From Crocinitomicaceae bacterium (GTDB lineage Bacteria > Bacteroidota > Bacteroidia > Flavobacteriales_D > Crocinitomicaceae), in NCBI GenBank assembly GCA_016709005.1, contig JADJEU010000004.1, positions 248,001 through 312,000 of the forward strand: 64,000 bases of DNA, written 5' to 3'. Position 1 is the stretch's first letter. Each line of letters opens with the position of its first letter. Positions 8,923-18,645 of this stretch are shown in pieces. A program made the translations under genes and the position numbers. Under the pieces are notes generated by a model. It ran no database searches and was not told the origin of the DNA. It was given only the letters and a program-made list of their open reading frames with translations.

Positions 8923-9587
8923 TTTTCTTTGAGCAATAAATCAATATCTTCTATTACCCTTTCCATTTCTAGCTCAACTGTACCGTTATATATACCTCGC
9001 AGATGTTTATTCTTATCTACCAGCACAAAATGTTCGGTGTGTAAAAATTCAGTTGAATCTTTTGTATAGCCTGGTTCCTCTTCTACAAAATAAGATGTGC
9101 GGGCAAGATTGTATAACTCCGATTTTACGCCAGTCACAAAATGCCATTTGTTTTCAATCACGTTAAAATTGGATTCGTATTTTTTTAAAGTTGCAACAGA
9201 ATCCATTGAAGGCATAACTGTATGGGAAACTAAAAGCACATCTTCATTTTCTGCAAAATGATCTTGAACGGTTTCCATGTTACGCATCATCTTTGGGCAG
9301 ATACTTCCACAAGCAGTAAAGAAAAAATTCACCAGATAGATTTTGTCTTCAAAGGTTTTTTCAGTGATACTACTTCCATTCTGATTTATAAAATTGAATG
9401 GTGCAATTGCATGAAATGTATCAGGCCTTTCCACATTCCAATGTGGCGTAAAATCAGGAGAATTGTAATAAGGTAGGCTTGCAATATCTGGTTCAATTTC
9501 TGCATTAGATTCACTAGCGTTGTGATCTGCTCTACATGCAAAAAAAACAAACACACTAATAACTATGACTATCCTCTTCCAAAACAT
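8919..9587 (-). CDS. SCO1/SenC-family copper chaperone lipoprotein
   Basis: 222 aa. The N-terminus has a lipobox (FVFFACRAD). The thioredoxin-like SCO domain carries the copper-binding CxxxC (ACGSICP, residues ~93-97) and the conserved distal His (FLHTEHFVLVDK). SCO proteins deliver copper to the CuA site of cytochrome oxidase or act as a periplasmic thiol reductase. The start overlaps the end of the MORN lipoprotein by 32 nt and both follow the YHYH gene, so the three form an operon. No cytochrome oxidase gene is present in the window. Confidence 0.9.
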   Translation of the reverse strand: MFWKRIVIVISVFVFFACRADHNASESNAEIEPDIASLPYYNSPDFTPHWNVERPDTFHAIAPFNFINQNGSSITEKTFEDKIYLVNFFFTACGSICPKMMRNMETVQDHFAENEDVLLVSHTVMPSMDSVATLKKYESNFNVIENKWHFVTGVKSELYNLARTSYFVEEEPGYTKDSTEFLHTEHFVLVDKNKHLRGIYNGTVELEMERVIEDIDLLLKEN

Positions 9588-10056
9588 TTACACAATTTTT
9601 CACACCGGTTAAACCGTATTTTCTTCCATTGATGACTTCGTAATTCACTTTTATTCTTCCATCTGATTTCCACATTTGTTGTTTGCCAGATTCTTGTCCA
9701 TGATTATAATTAAAAGACGAAAAGAGATTTCCATTTTCAAAATAGCGCACCACAGAACCGTGATAAATTCCATTCTGATAATTTGCTTCACACTTTAATT
9801 TTCCGTTAGGCCAATAAAATTTGGAGAGGCCTTCCTTTTTTCCATCGACTAATTTTACTTCTGAAAGCAACCGCCCATTAGCATCATAATCTTCTAGCAT
9901 ACCGCTATAAACAGATCCATTATAAGTATAAACACCTTCTTCTTTTTTCAGATCTTTATCAGAACTATTTATTTTCTCTGGCATCGTTGAGCACGAAATC
10001 AGAAAAATAAAAAAGATGAAAAATAAATTATTGCGTAACCGTTCCGGCAGTGCCAT
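9556..10056 (-). CDS. MORN-repeat (YwqK-like) lipoprotein
   Basis: 166 aa from the ATG at 10056. The frame is open upstream to 10218, but the earlier residues are a shadow of the YHYH gene. Starting at MALPERLRNN places a signal peptide with lipobox (FLISCSTMP) at the N-terminus. The mature part has MORN_2/YwqK repeats (SKFYWPNGKLKCEANYQNG, VRYFENGNLFSSFNYNHG). Databases often call these toxin-antitoxin YwqK antitoxins, but nothing here indicates a toxin. It overlaps the YHYH gene by 29 nt and SCO1 by 32 nt, implying translational coupling. The exact start is uncertain because of the overlap. Confidence 0.75.
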   Translation of the reverse strand: MALPERLRNNLFFIFFIFLISCSTMPEKINSSDKDLKKEEGVYTYNGSVYSGMLEDYDANGRLLSEVKLVDGKKEGLSKFYWPNGKLKCEANYQNGIYHGSVVRYFENGNLFSSFNYNHGQESGKQQMWKSDGRIKVNYEVINGRKYGLTGVKNCVNVLEEDSHSY

Positions 10057-10759
10057 AAAATCCATCTCCATTAATGTATGGGTCAGTTGATGTGATATGA
10101 TAATGATAAATTCCATCCGGATATTCTGCAGTAGCATGAGAATGGCCGTGATAAACATCCAAATCAGCATTGGTGACTGCAGCTCCATTTTCCATAGGAC
10201 CATAAACAGGAAAACCATCTAACAAAAATCCAAGTAATGCATCTGATCCATGAATAGAAGTTAGATAGGCTGGTTCCAAATGATAATGATATCCACCTTG
10301 TTGTTGCGGATGCCCATTGTACTGATCAAACGTGTTAATCTCTTGTGCAAGATCATCACCAGGCGCAGCATATTGATTAAAAAAGGGAACTCCATTAATC
10401 GCGACACCCATTGGCCCCATTGGCGTGGAAGTATGACTTGAATTCAAGGCAGGATTGAGTGGGATTCGGAATGTATAATTTTGAATGGCAATTTTATTGG
10501 GGTTTTGATTGTATGAAGTATTAGTACCGTTGTATGCCTCATAGCGATCAGACTCCCATTCTGTTCCGGAATAATACGGACTTTTATGTTCCGGAATTCC
10601 AGGAGTTTCTATCACAACAAAATCACCATCCTGGTATACTTCAGTCACATTATAAAACTTCTGATAAACAGCTGGCAGATCCTTATCAATTTTAGGTTCG
10701 TCTTTGTTACAAGCAATCAGAAATACAGATGCAAGCGGAATTAAAGTGGCTAATTTCAT
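10028..10759 (-). CDS. YHYH-domain lipoprotein
   Basis: 243 aa. Lipobox LIACNKDE near residue 17 predicts a lipoprotein. The protein contains the two YHYH signatures (GGYHYHLEP and GIYHYHITS) and a run of His (VYHGHSHATAEYPDG), with PMGPMGVAINGVPFFNQYAA and LLGFLLDGFPVYGPME between, the layout of the PF14240 family. Its biochemical role is not established; the histidines suggest metal binding. Being first in an operon with SCO1 supports a copper-related role, as inference. It has Asn/Gly-rich segments but no frameshift. Confidence 0.88.
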   Translation of the reverse strand: MKLATLIPLASVFLIACNKDEPKIDKDLPAVYQKFYNVTEVYQDGDFVVIETPGIPEHKSPYYSGTEWESDRYEAYNGTNTSYNQNPNKIAIQNYTFRIPLNPALNSSHTSTPMGPMGVAINGVPFFNQYAAPGDDLAQEINTFDQYNGHPQQQGGYHYHLEPAYLTSIHGSDALLGFLLDGFPVYGPMENGAAVTNADLDVYHGHSHATAEYPDGIYHYHITSTDPYINGDGFYGTAGTVTQ

Positions 10760-10826
10760 ATCCGTGAATTTACAGTTTTCAATTGGACAGAAATTAGTTG
10801 CGAAGGTTTAATTGGCTTCGAAAATT

Positions 10827-10895
10827 TCAAAGCGAAAACAAAATTGCAAGAATTAAAATTTTGATTAAACCGTAAATCATCTTCGTCATATCCAT
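10827..10895 (-). CDS. Candidate 22-aa hydrophobic membrane peptide
   Basis: The ATG at 10895 opens a 22-codon frame, MDMTKMIYGLIKILILAILF plus SL, ending in TGA. A charged start and one uninterrupted hydrophobic stretch would make a single membrane helix. A second start at 10889 would give MTKMIYG. It lies alone between the metallophosphatase and YHYH genes on the same strand. No homologue is known to me and so short a frame may be chance. Confidence 0.35.
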   Translation of the reverse strand: MDMTKMIYGLIKILILAILFSL

Positions 10896-10943
10896 AGCTC
10901 AAGTTTTTAGCTCATCAACCTGACCAGTCGGAAATGAGAAAGT

Positions 10944-11987
10944 TTAACTCACCTTTCTGCGACGTTTCCGTATATACCAGATCGTTCCAAAAACAACCAA
11001 AGCAAACCCTATGCCATACCAAAAAGCACGGCTGAAAAAAATGTTTTTTATATACAATGGAATGAGTTTATAGTTGAAAGGCTCAGCCGCAGATGTCTTT
11101 TTCCAGAAAGCCACATCGTATTTCTCAAGAGGCTCCAGAGTTTGATTCGTGAAAGAATGAGTGGTAAAAGAAACCTGCCCGCTTTTTACGTCTGCAATTA
11201 AAACAGCATCTCTTAACAAAGCTCTTATTGCGGTTGCAATGTAAGTAATCTTGTTTTGCTCATCTTTAAAATAAAAAAAGGATGCCGGTGCGTCGCCCAA
11301 CGAACCTGCAAACCAGTATACATTTGTCTTTGCCGCAATATTAGAGACTATTGGTAACACTTCACTTTTGTAATTCACCGCTGCTATACTCTGAGTATTG
11401 TCCTGAAAAAGTCCATCCAACTTTGAATAAGAATCTTTCCATATGGTTCGATGTGCATAGAAAACCACATTATTTATTTTTTCAGATTTACATTGCGTTT
11501 CTATCTCAGAAAGCATTTTCAACTGATCACCTTCAAGATCCCCATTGTCAAGTTCAGTATCCAAAACAACGTGCATATCATTTCCAATTTGAAACTTAAA
11601 AAAGGTAGCACCATAGTTGTCATGATAAACTGATCCTGTCAGATCATGATTGCCCACTGCGTTGAATAAAGGAATTTCTAATTTGTCAAACAGACTTGTT
11701 TTGTATTTAGGAATATCATTTGTGATATCCATGAACAAGTCTCCCAAGCAAATCAACATACACGCATCTGATTCATTGACCCAATCCAAATTTGCGAGTA
11801 ACGTATTTGCCGGATAGCCTGATTTATTTGTACCATCACCGTAAAAATGTCCACTTATAATAAACGAATAATTACCTGTAGAATCAACCTCCAATGACTT
11901 ATTATTGAAAGGAGATATGGGCTGAGCGCACAAATTAAATGTGTTCAGAAAAAATAAAATAGCGCTATAGAATGCCTTTTTGTTCAC
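10944..11987 (-). CDS. Membrane-anchored calcineurin-like metallophosphatase
   Basis: 347 aa. Signal peptide (MNKKAFYSAILFFLNTFNLC), then a calcineurin-like phosphoesterase fold: the first metal motif appears as IISGHFYGD, followed by LGDLFMD, GNHDLTG and FYAHRTIW (the usual GHxH is altered). The C-terminus has one transmembrane helix (FWYGIGFALVVFGTIWYI) and a basic RKRRRK end, so the catalytic domain is exported and membrane-held. It starts 2 nt after CotH2, as last gene of the seven-gene operon, suggesting removal of phosphate from a surface polymer or partner made by that operon (inference). The altered first and last motifs make activity uncertain. Confidence 0.8.
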   Translation of the reverse strand: MNKKAFYSAILFFLNTFNLCAQPISPFNNKSLEVDSTGNYSFIISGHFYGDGTNKSGYPANTLLANLDWVNESDACMLICLGDLFMDITNDIPKYKTSLFDKLEIPLFNAVGNHDLTGSVYHDNYGATFFKFQIGNDMHVVLDTELDNGDLEGDQLKMLSEIETQCKSEKINNVVFYAHRTIWKDSYSKLDGLFQDNTQSIAAVNYKSEVLPIVSNIAAKTNVYWFAGSLGDAPASFFYFKDEQNKITYIATAIRALLRDAVLIADVKSGQVSFTTHSFTNQTLEPLEKYDVAFWKKTSAAEPFNYKLIPLYIKNIFFSRAFWYGIGFALVVFGTIWYIRKRRRKVS

Positions 11988-11989
11988 CT

Positions 11990-14401
11990 CTATTTTTGTT
12001 CTAACTGATCGATATTTTCAGCTGACGTCCGATACAATTCATATTTCGAATCGCCAAGAAGGTTTGTTCTTTCTCTATCCACAATGAATCCAATTTTACT
12101 ATCATTAATTGTGCACCCCAACATGCTGCAGTTGGATGAAAAATTTAGACTGAACAAATTTTCTTTTGCAGAAAAAGTGCAATTCCATGCAGAGAAGCTG
12201 GCGTTATAACTCCCTTCTGAAACGGTTTGGTAATCCGCAATGCTCGACGAATACATATCAATATCAGAGCCAAATGATTTTATAAAAACATCACCTTTTT
12301 TTGCGTCAAAATTTCTTATTCTGACGAGAGATCGGTCGAAAACTCCAAAAGAACTAATAGTACCCGAAGCACAATCTGTAATAACGATTTCTGAGCGCAA
12401 GGCATGAATAAAATCTGTTGTTGTCTCACCAAATGAACAGTTCTTAAAATATATACTTGCGTTTCTTGAATATATAAAATCTTCCGACTTAAAAAAGTCA
12501 ACATTGATACAAGTCATTTTACCTTCGTTTAAAACAATGTGTTCTTTCATAAAGCCAGAGTCAAGCTCAAACTTTTCAGCCGATATCAAAATGGTTTCTC
12601 CTTCTTCTGTACCACCGATCATCTCAATTTTACCGTGCGAAATTATTTTACCAGATTTCAAAAAATGGATTTGCTGCCCTGGAAATATTTTCAAGGTATG
12701 ATTGGAATCAGGCAAGTAATAAACAGTTTCAATCACTACGTCTTTTGCATTAAAGAATGAAACCGTATCATTTAGATGAGTCAATTGGTCAGCTGGACTA
12801 TCGATGGTTTTGATATCAAATTGAATACTACTTTGTTTGTAAGAAGGTAAATCCGATACCTCTACTTCAAAAATATTTAAGCTGCCTGGAATTCTTGCTT
12901 TCAATTTCAGATTCTTCAATTTTTTAGAATCATATTTAAATTCGATTTGAAAATAATGTGCGTAGGTATTTCTTGCTTTTGCTGGTAAAATAAAAACAGA
13001 ATCTAATTCAAAATCATTCTTATCATCAATTATCAAACTGATAATTTCGATTGGGAAATCACACACTGGCGTTAGACTTATTGCAACAGTCGAATCAGTA
13101 GAAGACTCTTTAAATGCATGAAACGCTTTTGGCAGTTCCAGGTTGTGTCTGATCAATTCTATGTTCTCAAAATATGGATCAAACGTAAATTTTCTGTACG
13201 GAAATTCATGCGCAAGTACACCCAGTTTTTTGTTCAGTTCTGGTTGAATTTTTTCAATAAATGCATGTAAATACTTTTCATCTGCTATTCGTTCCAACTC
13301 CTGAATATAAACTTCAAAGAACACTGGATCTGAGAACAAACGGTTGTGATAATTAAAATCTAATTCATCATACTCATCAGGAATTCGTTGCCCGGCTATA
13401 GACTCTGTTTTACGAACAGAAAAGCTTTCATAACCTACTGGTTCAATTTTACCAGATTCAGAATTGTAGAAAAATTTCACATCGCTCCAATCGAGTGAAT
13501 GATGACCACCCACTAAATCAATAATGGCATGAAACCGTGCAAGTTTTACGACATCAAATATTTCTGAAGTTGTTTTTTCTCCCCGTCTGAAAGCCTCAAG
13601 CATGGCAGCTCCTTGCACATAGGTATCAATCAAAACTGAATCATCTTCAACTGCACCTTTTTCATAAGGTTCAATAAAGGATGATGCGTAATCAGAATAT
13701 TGTTCATCCAAATAAGTTCCTTGCAATTCATCAATTCGCTGCTCCCAATACAAATTTGGATTCCATCTCAAAATGGCGCCTTTAGGACGATCATTATGAT
13801 CAAGAACATGTTGTCCGAAATGCTCTTCAATCGCATAAATTCCAAGATCTTTATCATTCAGTTTTAAACGAATGAAATCATAATTTAAATGAATAACTTC
13901 TTCTTCTTTCAACAATTGATGATAGACCCACTCGTAAGCATAGTTGCGCGTTCCGGGATGCTGCAGCGAAAAACGAGTCATTCCAAACACCGGTTTCTTT
14001 TTCGTTTTCACCCGGAAAGACCATTTATCTCCTTCAAGATGATCGGTCATGTGGCCTTTCAATCTCATTTCACCTTTAATCGTATCTACGCCTTGGATAA
14101 TTTTGCATTCAACATAATTGTCCTCACCATCGTTGATTTGAATACCTCTCTCCAATGCAACGTCTCTTCGTTTTTTCAAAAAATCATAGTCGGCATCTGA
14201 AATTTTCAACTGGAGATCTTGCGGCTCAACTTCATCTGCCAGTTTCAGATTTGTGCGATAAACAGAAATAAATTCACCGATGCCGTCAAAGCCATAACGC
14301 TGCACAAATTTGTGGGCTACAAAAAGACCGATACATAATAGTAACAGCAAAGCAAGGATGCTGCGTTTTAACAGTTTAGATTTGTTTATTTTTGGAGTCA
14401 T
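11990..14401 (-). CDS. CotH-like protein with beta-helix-like C-terminal region
   Basis: 803 aa. One N-terminal transmembrane segment (residues ~13-30) with the rest outside. Residues ~55-400 resemble CotH kinase-fold proteins: RLKGHMTDHL, KWSFRVKTKK, FSLQHPGTRNYAYEW, IRLKLNDKDLGIYAIEEHF. The metal-binding DxD motif (HDLDYG in CotH1) is not present at the equivalent place (~320), where the sequence reads PVGYESF. It may therefore be a pseudokinase or use other residues. Residues ~560-790 have short repeated strands (GKMTCINVDFFKSED, ASIYFKNCSFGETTT) like a right-handed beta-helix. The start overlaps the SGNH stop (ATGA). Function not known. Confidence 0.75.
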   Translation of the reverse strand: MTPKINKSKLLKRSILALLLLLCIGLFVAHKFVQRYGFDGIGEFISVYRTNLKLADEVEPQDLQLKISDADYDFLKKRRDVALERGIQINDGEDNYVECKIIQGVDTIKGEMRLKGHMTDHLEGDKWSFRVKTKKKPVFGMTRFSLQHPGTRNYAYEWVYHQLLKEEEVIHLNYDFIRLKLNDKDLGIYAIEEHFGQHVLDHNDRPKGAILRWNPNLYWEQRIDELQGTYLDEQYSDYASSFIEPYEKGAVEDDSVLIDTYVQGAAMLEAFRRGEKTTSEIFDVVKLARFHAIIDLVGGHHSLDWSDVKFFYNSESGKIEPVGYESFSVRKTESIAGQRIPDEYDELDFNYHNRLFSDPVFFEVYIQELERIADEKYLHAFIEKIQPELNKKLGVLAHEFPYRKFTFDPYFENIELIRHNLELPKAFHAFKESSTDSTVAISLTPVCDFPIEIISLIIDDKNDFELDSVFILPAKARNTYAHYFQIEFKYDSKKLKNLKLKARIPGSLNIFEVEVSDLPSYKQSSIQFDIKTIDSPADQLTHLNDTVSFFNAKDVVIETVYYLPDSNHTLKIFPGQQIHFLKSGKIISHGKIEMIGGTEEGETILISAEKFELDSGFMKEHIVLNEGKMTCINVDFFKSEDFIYSRNASIYFKNCSFGETTTDFIHALRSEIVITDCASGTISSFGVFDRSLVRIRNFDAKKGDVFIKSFGSDIDMYSSSIADYQTVSEGSYNASFSAWNCTFSAKENLFSLNFSSNCSMLGCTINDSKIGFIVDRERTNLLGDSKYELYRTSAENIDQLEQK

Positions 14402-15323
14402 TCTTTTGCGCTGTTGAGTAACAATGTGTTTTTTTCCAAGATAAAATCAAAAATGGCATCTGAAATTACGATGTGACCAGAGGCTTCTAAATGGATATCA
14501 TCCATAAAATCAATCTCCTTTTCAAAATTGAGTCCGCTTAAATAATCAACTTCATTTCGAGCCAATAAGAATTGCAGTGAATCACCTTCTTTCACATAGG
14601 CTTTGTCAGCAATCTCATTTGTTTTCGGATGATGGTAAACGATCAATGGTTTTTGATGAATTTTGGCATAATCAATAAATAATTGCCAGCCCGGATTAAC
14701 TGCTGAATCATCAAAGCCCTGAAGATAATCATACCTATTGCCGAACCAAGAATTCAATTTAGGAATTACATACCCTGTGAATAAATCAGTCGTTGCAAGA
14801 TAAGGTTGATCAACTGGCCAGGCTGGTTCTACTCCAACAACTTTTCTGAAATGCATGTTATCATGATAGTCATGCGAACTAAAGAGTAACACCATTGCAT
14901 CAAATTCAAAGTCAATATATGTTTGCAGAAAATTGTATGCATTCTGTGGCCCCCAGCTTCCCGCAGAGATATTAAATGTAGCGATTTCACAACCATAATG
15001 TTCAGAAAGTTTTACTTCAAGCAATGAACTTAAAACTTCCTTCTGATCCAATTTTGTCCCTCCATTGAGGACCGAATCTCCAAATAATAAGATTCTCTTT
15101 TTCTGCGTTTTTTTACAGAAACTGATCGCATTCCATACTCGTTCGTCTGATACAAATTGTGAAAACGAAATACGGCTTGATTGGGTGCCAACCGATATTC
15201 ACATTTTGCATCTTCAAGATAGAGCACGCGGTCTTCATTGTCTAAAAAAATCCGCAACCCTACTTCAGTAAGTAAAATCAGCGCAAGCAGCGTCGAAACT
15301 ATTTTAAGCAAGCGCTTCTTCAT
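14398..15323 (-). CDS. Exported SGNH hydrolase (one-base frameshift)
   Basis: 308 aa after correction. The N-terminus is a signal anchor (KIVSTLLALILLTEVGLRIF) followed by a TNEYGMR segment, typical of membrane-tethered SGNH/GDSL esterases. The frame breaks near 15098-15114, next to A runs of 5 and 7 on the coding strand. One added A restores RILLFGDSVLNGG, the block I motif with the catalytic Ser. Later blocks: SAGSWGPQNA (Gly), FSSHDYHD (in place of GxND) and DDIHLEASGH (catalytic Asp-x-x-His). Such enzymes add or remove acyl groups on glycans. It overlaps CotH2 by 4 nt and the ligase by 20 nt. Confidence 0.82.
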
Positions 15324-16600
15324 CTGTCTTAGACTTTAAAATTAAAACCAAAATTATTAAAAATATAACTGTATAAGGATTCAATGACGCAGAAAGCCAA
15401 GGTTCAAAATAAGCCGAAATCAACACTGCTATAAGTGCAGGAAAGGCATAAATACATTTACCTGCAGCTTGTATAAAAAAACTAAATAAGCCTCCAAGGA
15501 AAGCTATTAATCCAATTAGACCGGTATTAATCCAGACAATCAAATAAGTATTGTGCACCCCTCCTTCATGCCCTAATTGCGAAAGATACTGATAATTCGA
15601 CCGCATTAAATGTTCATCATACCCCATGCCTTTCCCAATAAAAAAAGGAGTCATACTTAATATATTCCCAGGTAAACCACCAAGCTATGTATCTTCCAGA
15701 CCCCTCCTCTATCGTATCAAGCCGTAGCGACTCAGATAAGCCAAGATCGAAGAGAATCTGGATTACGCCATCATAGAGAAAATCAAAAAAGATGAAAAAA
15801 GTACCAAGAAGTAGTACCGTTAAATAGCGCGAATATTTAAATCCGTTCAACGCAAGCTCATACATTCCAATAGATAACATTCCTGTACGAGAACCACTCA
15901 TCCATAGGAACATTATTGTAAATAAGAGATAAAAGATGCGCTCACGACGACTGAAAAGATCTGGAAATTCAATGTTGATTGCACTGTACAAAATATACCA
16001 GACAACTAGAAAAATACCAAGTCCATTTGGATTTCCAAACATTCCCTGCCATCTTCCCCCATGAGAAATTCCAACCTCAGGAAACGTTACAATAACAGAA
16101 ATTGAAATCAAATGTATGATGATTGAAAATGCCACAAGATTTGCAAAAAACAGACTTCCCATACGGTTGTATTCGTAAAGCACAATATTTGGTACTATAA
16201 GCAAGATCAAGGCATATGAAATTGTTTTCTGAAGAGCAATTCCTGCATCAACTGAAAAGTAAATGCAAATAAGTGCAACGATCAGGTATGGCACAAATCG
16301 CTTGATAATAGTGTAATCTGAAATTAGTTTACGATGATTAAAAATGACCAGTGCGCCCATTAAAAGCAAATAATAAGGTTTGATCACTTTTGCAAATCGC
16401 CAAAGTTCCTCTGTATTATCTGAAAGAATGATGAGAAAGAAAAAACCAAAAAGGGCTTCAAAATATCGCTCTTTGTGAAAGAACAAAATCAAAGTTCCTA
16501 AAATAAATACAGTTGCAATTTCAGTTGATAACATGCCAATAACAGACCACAAGGCCATTACCAGTATATAACTGAAATTATTTTTTATAGACTCAAACAT
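15304..16600 (-). CDS. O-antigen ligase/Wzy-like polymerase (one-base frameshift)
   Basis: 431 aa after correction. A polytopic membrane protein with about 10-12 hydrophobic segments and the family hallmark of a large periplasmic loop bearing GRYIAWWFTWEYI and GGVHNTYLIVWINTG (the HNxxL motif of Wzy_C/O-antigen ligases). The raw frame breaks in a run of seven T (15640-15646, A on the plus strand); removing one gives YDSFFIGKGMGYDEHLM. The enzyme transfers or polymerises lipid-linked glycans at the periplasmic face. It sits between CotH1 (8-nt overlap) and SGNH (20-nt overlap). Polymerase versus ligase cannot be decided from sequence. Confidence 0.82.
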
Positions 16601-18218
16601 CTAGTTCTTCTATTTGATTCAAATAAAATGTTCTTCTGTTAATCAAAAAATCTAGATTTTTTGTACAATTCGATACCCAATCCTCCATCGAATCTATCAT
16701 TCTCCAACGATTGATTTGCGTACCGATTTCATTTCGATACTGATTGGACAAATTCTCAAAAACACTAGTTATGACCTTTTCACTTAACATCGAATTCAAA
16801 ACAGACTCTGCCCTCGCGACAAATAGTTCTTGATATGATTTATCTTTCATAAGAAATCGGAATAGTATCCCAACTGCTGAATTTGACTCCTCCAGTTTTG
16901 CAAATAGATTCTTCTCCACTGCAGACGCCCCCAGATATGCAAGTCCATAATCAAGGTCGTGCAATATCCATTTCCATTTCCCTTCTTTTGATTTAAAACA
17001 GATTGAATTATTATTCGGCCAATCCGTATTTGCAAAGTATGTTTCAAAAATAATATAGTCGGTGAATGAATTCAGATCAATTTCATTTTGTACCTCACTC
17101 ATCAGAGCATCACTGAACTCTACAGATGTCGACAATCTGGCAATCAAATCATCAAATTTTTCTTTTTCATCCTGGTTGCCATCTTTTAATTCTAATCCTT
17201 CCAAAATTGTAATCTCTTCTTCCTTCACATCTTCTTGTTTTAACAAATAATATGGATCGATTCGTTCTCTCAAATTATAAATTCCCCAATAATTGCCATT
17301 GATATAAACGACCAAAGGATGGCCCGTTTGTGTCGTAACATATGAGTCCCGGGCAAGTGTCTGCATAAAAAGATCTGCAAAAAGTGTTTTGGTATTATCA
17401 TTACCAGAATTTCTAATTACAAGTGATCTCGATTTTTTATTTCCCGATTTTCCAAAAAAAGGATACTCTAAAAATTCACTACCGTATGTTTTTCTTGCAA
17501 TCAGCTGAAACGATTTTTGAGGGAATCCGCGTGTTGCATTTCCACTGATTTTAAGTCCGCAATCTTCTTCGAATTTCAATTCACCTGCTTCATAATATTG
17601 TACGTGTGCGGGTCGCTCCCATTGTTTACCGCGCCTTTGAAAATTCGCATTTCGATTCCACCAGTTTTTATAGAAACCTTCATCTGACCAAGACTCTTGT
17701 CCAAAAACCAACAGTCCTTGATCTTCACTAATCAAATCTTCTAAATTGAGTGTTAATGATAAAACAGGTAAGTCGCTTTCTCGCTTCTCGAAATAGGTTA
17801 GATAAATCGTTTCCGTTTCGATAGATCTGGTTTTATGTTTAAGATAAAGCACAATATTTTTTCCACTGGGAAATGTTCCAATTGGACGTTTCCAATGATA
17901 CGAACCGGGAATATAAATTATGTTCGGATTTTCAATATCGCTTAGCTTAAACGATGAACCCCCATTAAAAAAACAATCTCCGCCATCAACGGAATAAAAA
18001 ACATCATACTCAGGATTGAACGCAAAAACAGAATCTTCTGATTTAATAAATCCCTGGTCTGGAAATGAAATCATGGACTGCGGTGCCAGGTATCGAACCA
18101 GTTCTGTTCCGTCAACTTTTTCAAAACCAATCACAGATTTACCAAAAGCAAGCACTAATGCCGAAATAGACAGAAGAAAAAACAAGAGCAACTGGTCGAT
18201 ATGAAAGCGCTTGAGCAT
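16593..18218 (-). CDS. CotH-family kinase-like protein
   Basis: 541 aa. One N-terminal transmembrane or signal segment (LLLFFLLSISALVLAFG), an N-terminal beta domain (residues ~60-150, with chitobiase-like features such as EYDVFYSVDGGD) and a CotH domain. CotH motifs: LKISGNATRGFPQKSFQL, YINGNYWGIYNLRERID (~305-320) and WKWILHDLDYGLAY (~416-428), the last carrying the metal-binding DxD. CotH proteins are atypical protein kinases of spore coats and exported bacterial proteins; the substrate here is unknown. It starts directly after the DUF4956-like stop with no gap and overlaps the ligase by 8 nt. Confidence 0.88.
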   Translation of the reverse strand: MLKRFHIDQLLLFFLLSISALVLAFGKSVIGFEKVDGTELVRYLAPQSMISFPDQGFIKSEDSVFAFNPEYDVFYSVDGGDCFFNGGSSFKLSDIENPNIIYIPGSYHWKRPIGTFPSGKNIVLYLKHKTRSIETETIYLTYFEKRESDLPVLSLTLNLEDLISEDQGLLVFGQESWSDEGFYKNWWNRNANFQRRGKQWERPAHVQYYEAGELKFEEDCGLKISGNATRGFPQKSFQLIARKTYGSEFLEYPFFGKSGNKKSRSLVIRNSGNDNTKTLFADLFMQTLARDSYVTTQTGHPLVVYINGNYWGIYNLRERIDPYYLLKQEDVKEEEITILEGLELKDGNQDEKEKFDDLIARLSTSVEFSDALMSEVQNEIDLNSFTDYIIFETYFANTDWPNNNSICFKSKEGKWKWILHDLDYGLAYLGASAVEKNLFAKLEESNSAVGILFRFLMKDKSYQELFVARAESVLNSMLSEKVITSVFENLSNQYRNEIGTQINRWRMIDSMEDWVSNCTKNLDFLINRRTFYLNQIEELDV

Positions 18219-18623
18219 TTATTTTTTTAGCGGTAGAAATAAAATTACAGGTATCAAAACCATAAACCCAATAACGGTTTGGATGACTGATCCCAAACCA
18301 CATCCAATCCCTAACGCCAAGACAATGAAAGTTCCAATGATGTGAAGTTTTGATTCGTCTTTTGTCTTGATAAAGATCAACAAAACGGCTGCAGCAATTA
18401 CAGATGCCGGTACGGAATATTTAACTAAAGAAGCTAGAAGAGCAGCAACCACAGCAATCAATGCGCCATGGGTAACTACTTCTATAGCAAATTTTTTATT
18501 CAATATTTTTTCTGTGAGATAGCCTAAAAGTCCGGCGCAAAGCAATTGAAAAAGAAATAACGGAATGACATCAAGCGATAAGCCATTCAGACTATCAATA
18601 AAAATTTGTTTCAAGGTATCCAT
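18219..18623 (-). CDS. Small polytopic membrane protein, DUF4956-like
   Basis: 134 aa with about four hydrophobic segments. The pattern LFQLLCAGLLGYLTEKI, then ASVIAAAVLLIFIKTKDES and LALGIGCGLGS resembles DUF4956 membrane proteins, which have A..RFR..IKD then GIGxGxG; the match is by eye and weak. DUF4956 genes are often found with CotH and VTC genes, which fits this place. It is 22 nt after rfbA and abuts CotH1. The protein is complete, shorter than the usual ~200 aa. A transport or scaffold role is inference. Confidence 0.65.
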   Translation of the reverse strand: MDTLKQIFIDSLNGLSLDVIPLFLFQLLCAGLLGYLTEKILNKKFAIEVVTHGALIAVVAALLASLVKYSVPASVIAAAVLLIFIKTKDESKLHIIGTFIVLALGIGCGLGSVIQTVIGFMVLIPVILFLPLKK

Positions 18624-18645
18624 TTAGTTTATTTTTTTCGAATTA

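Noticed and set aside
10057..10218. Longer start for the MORN lipoprotein
   Set aside because: The extra residues are a shadow of the YHYH gene and would hide the signal peptide.
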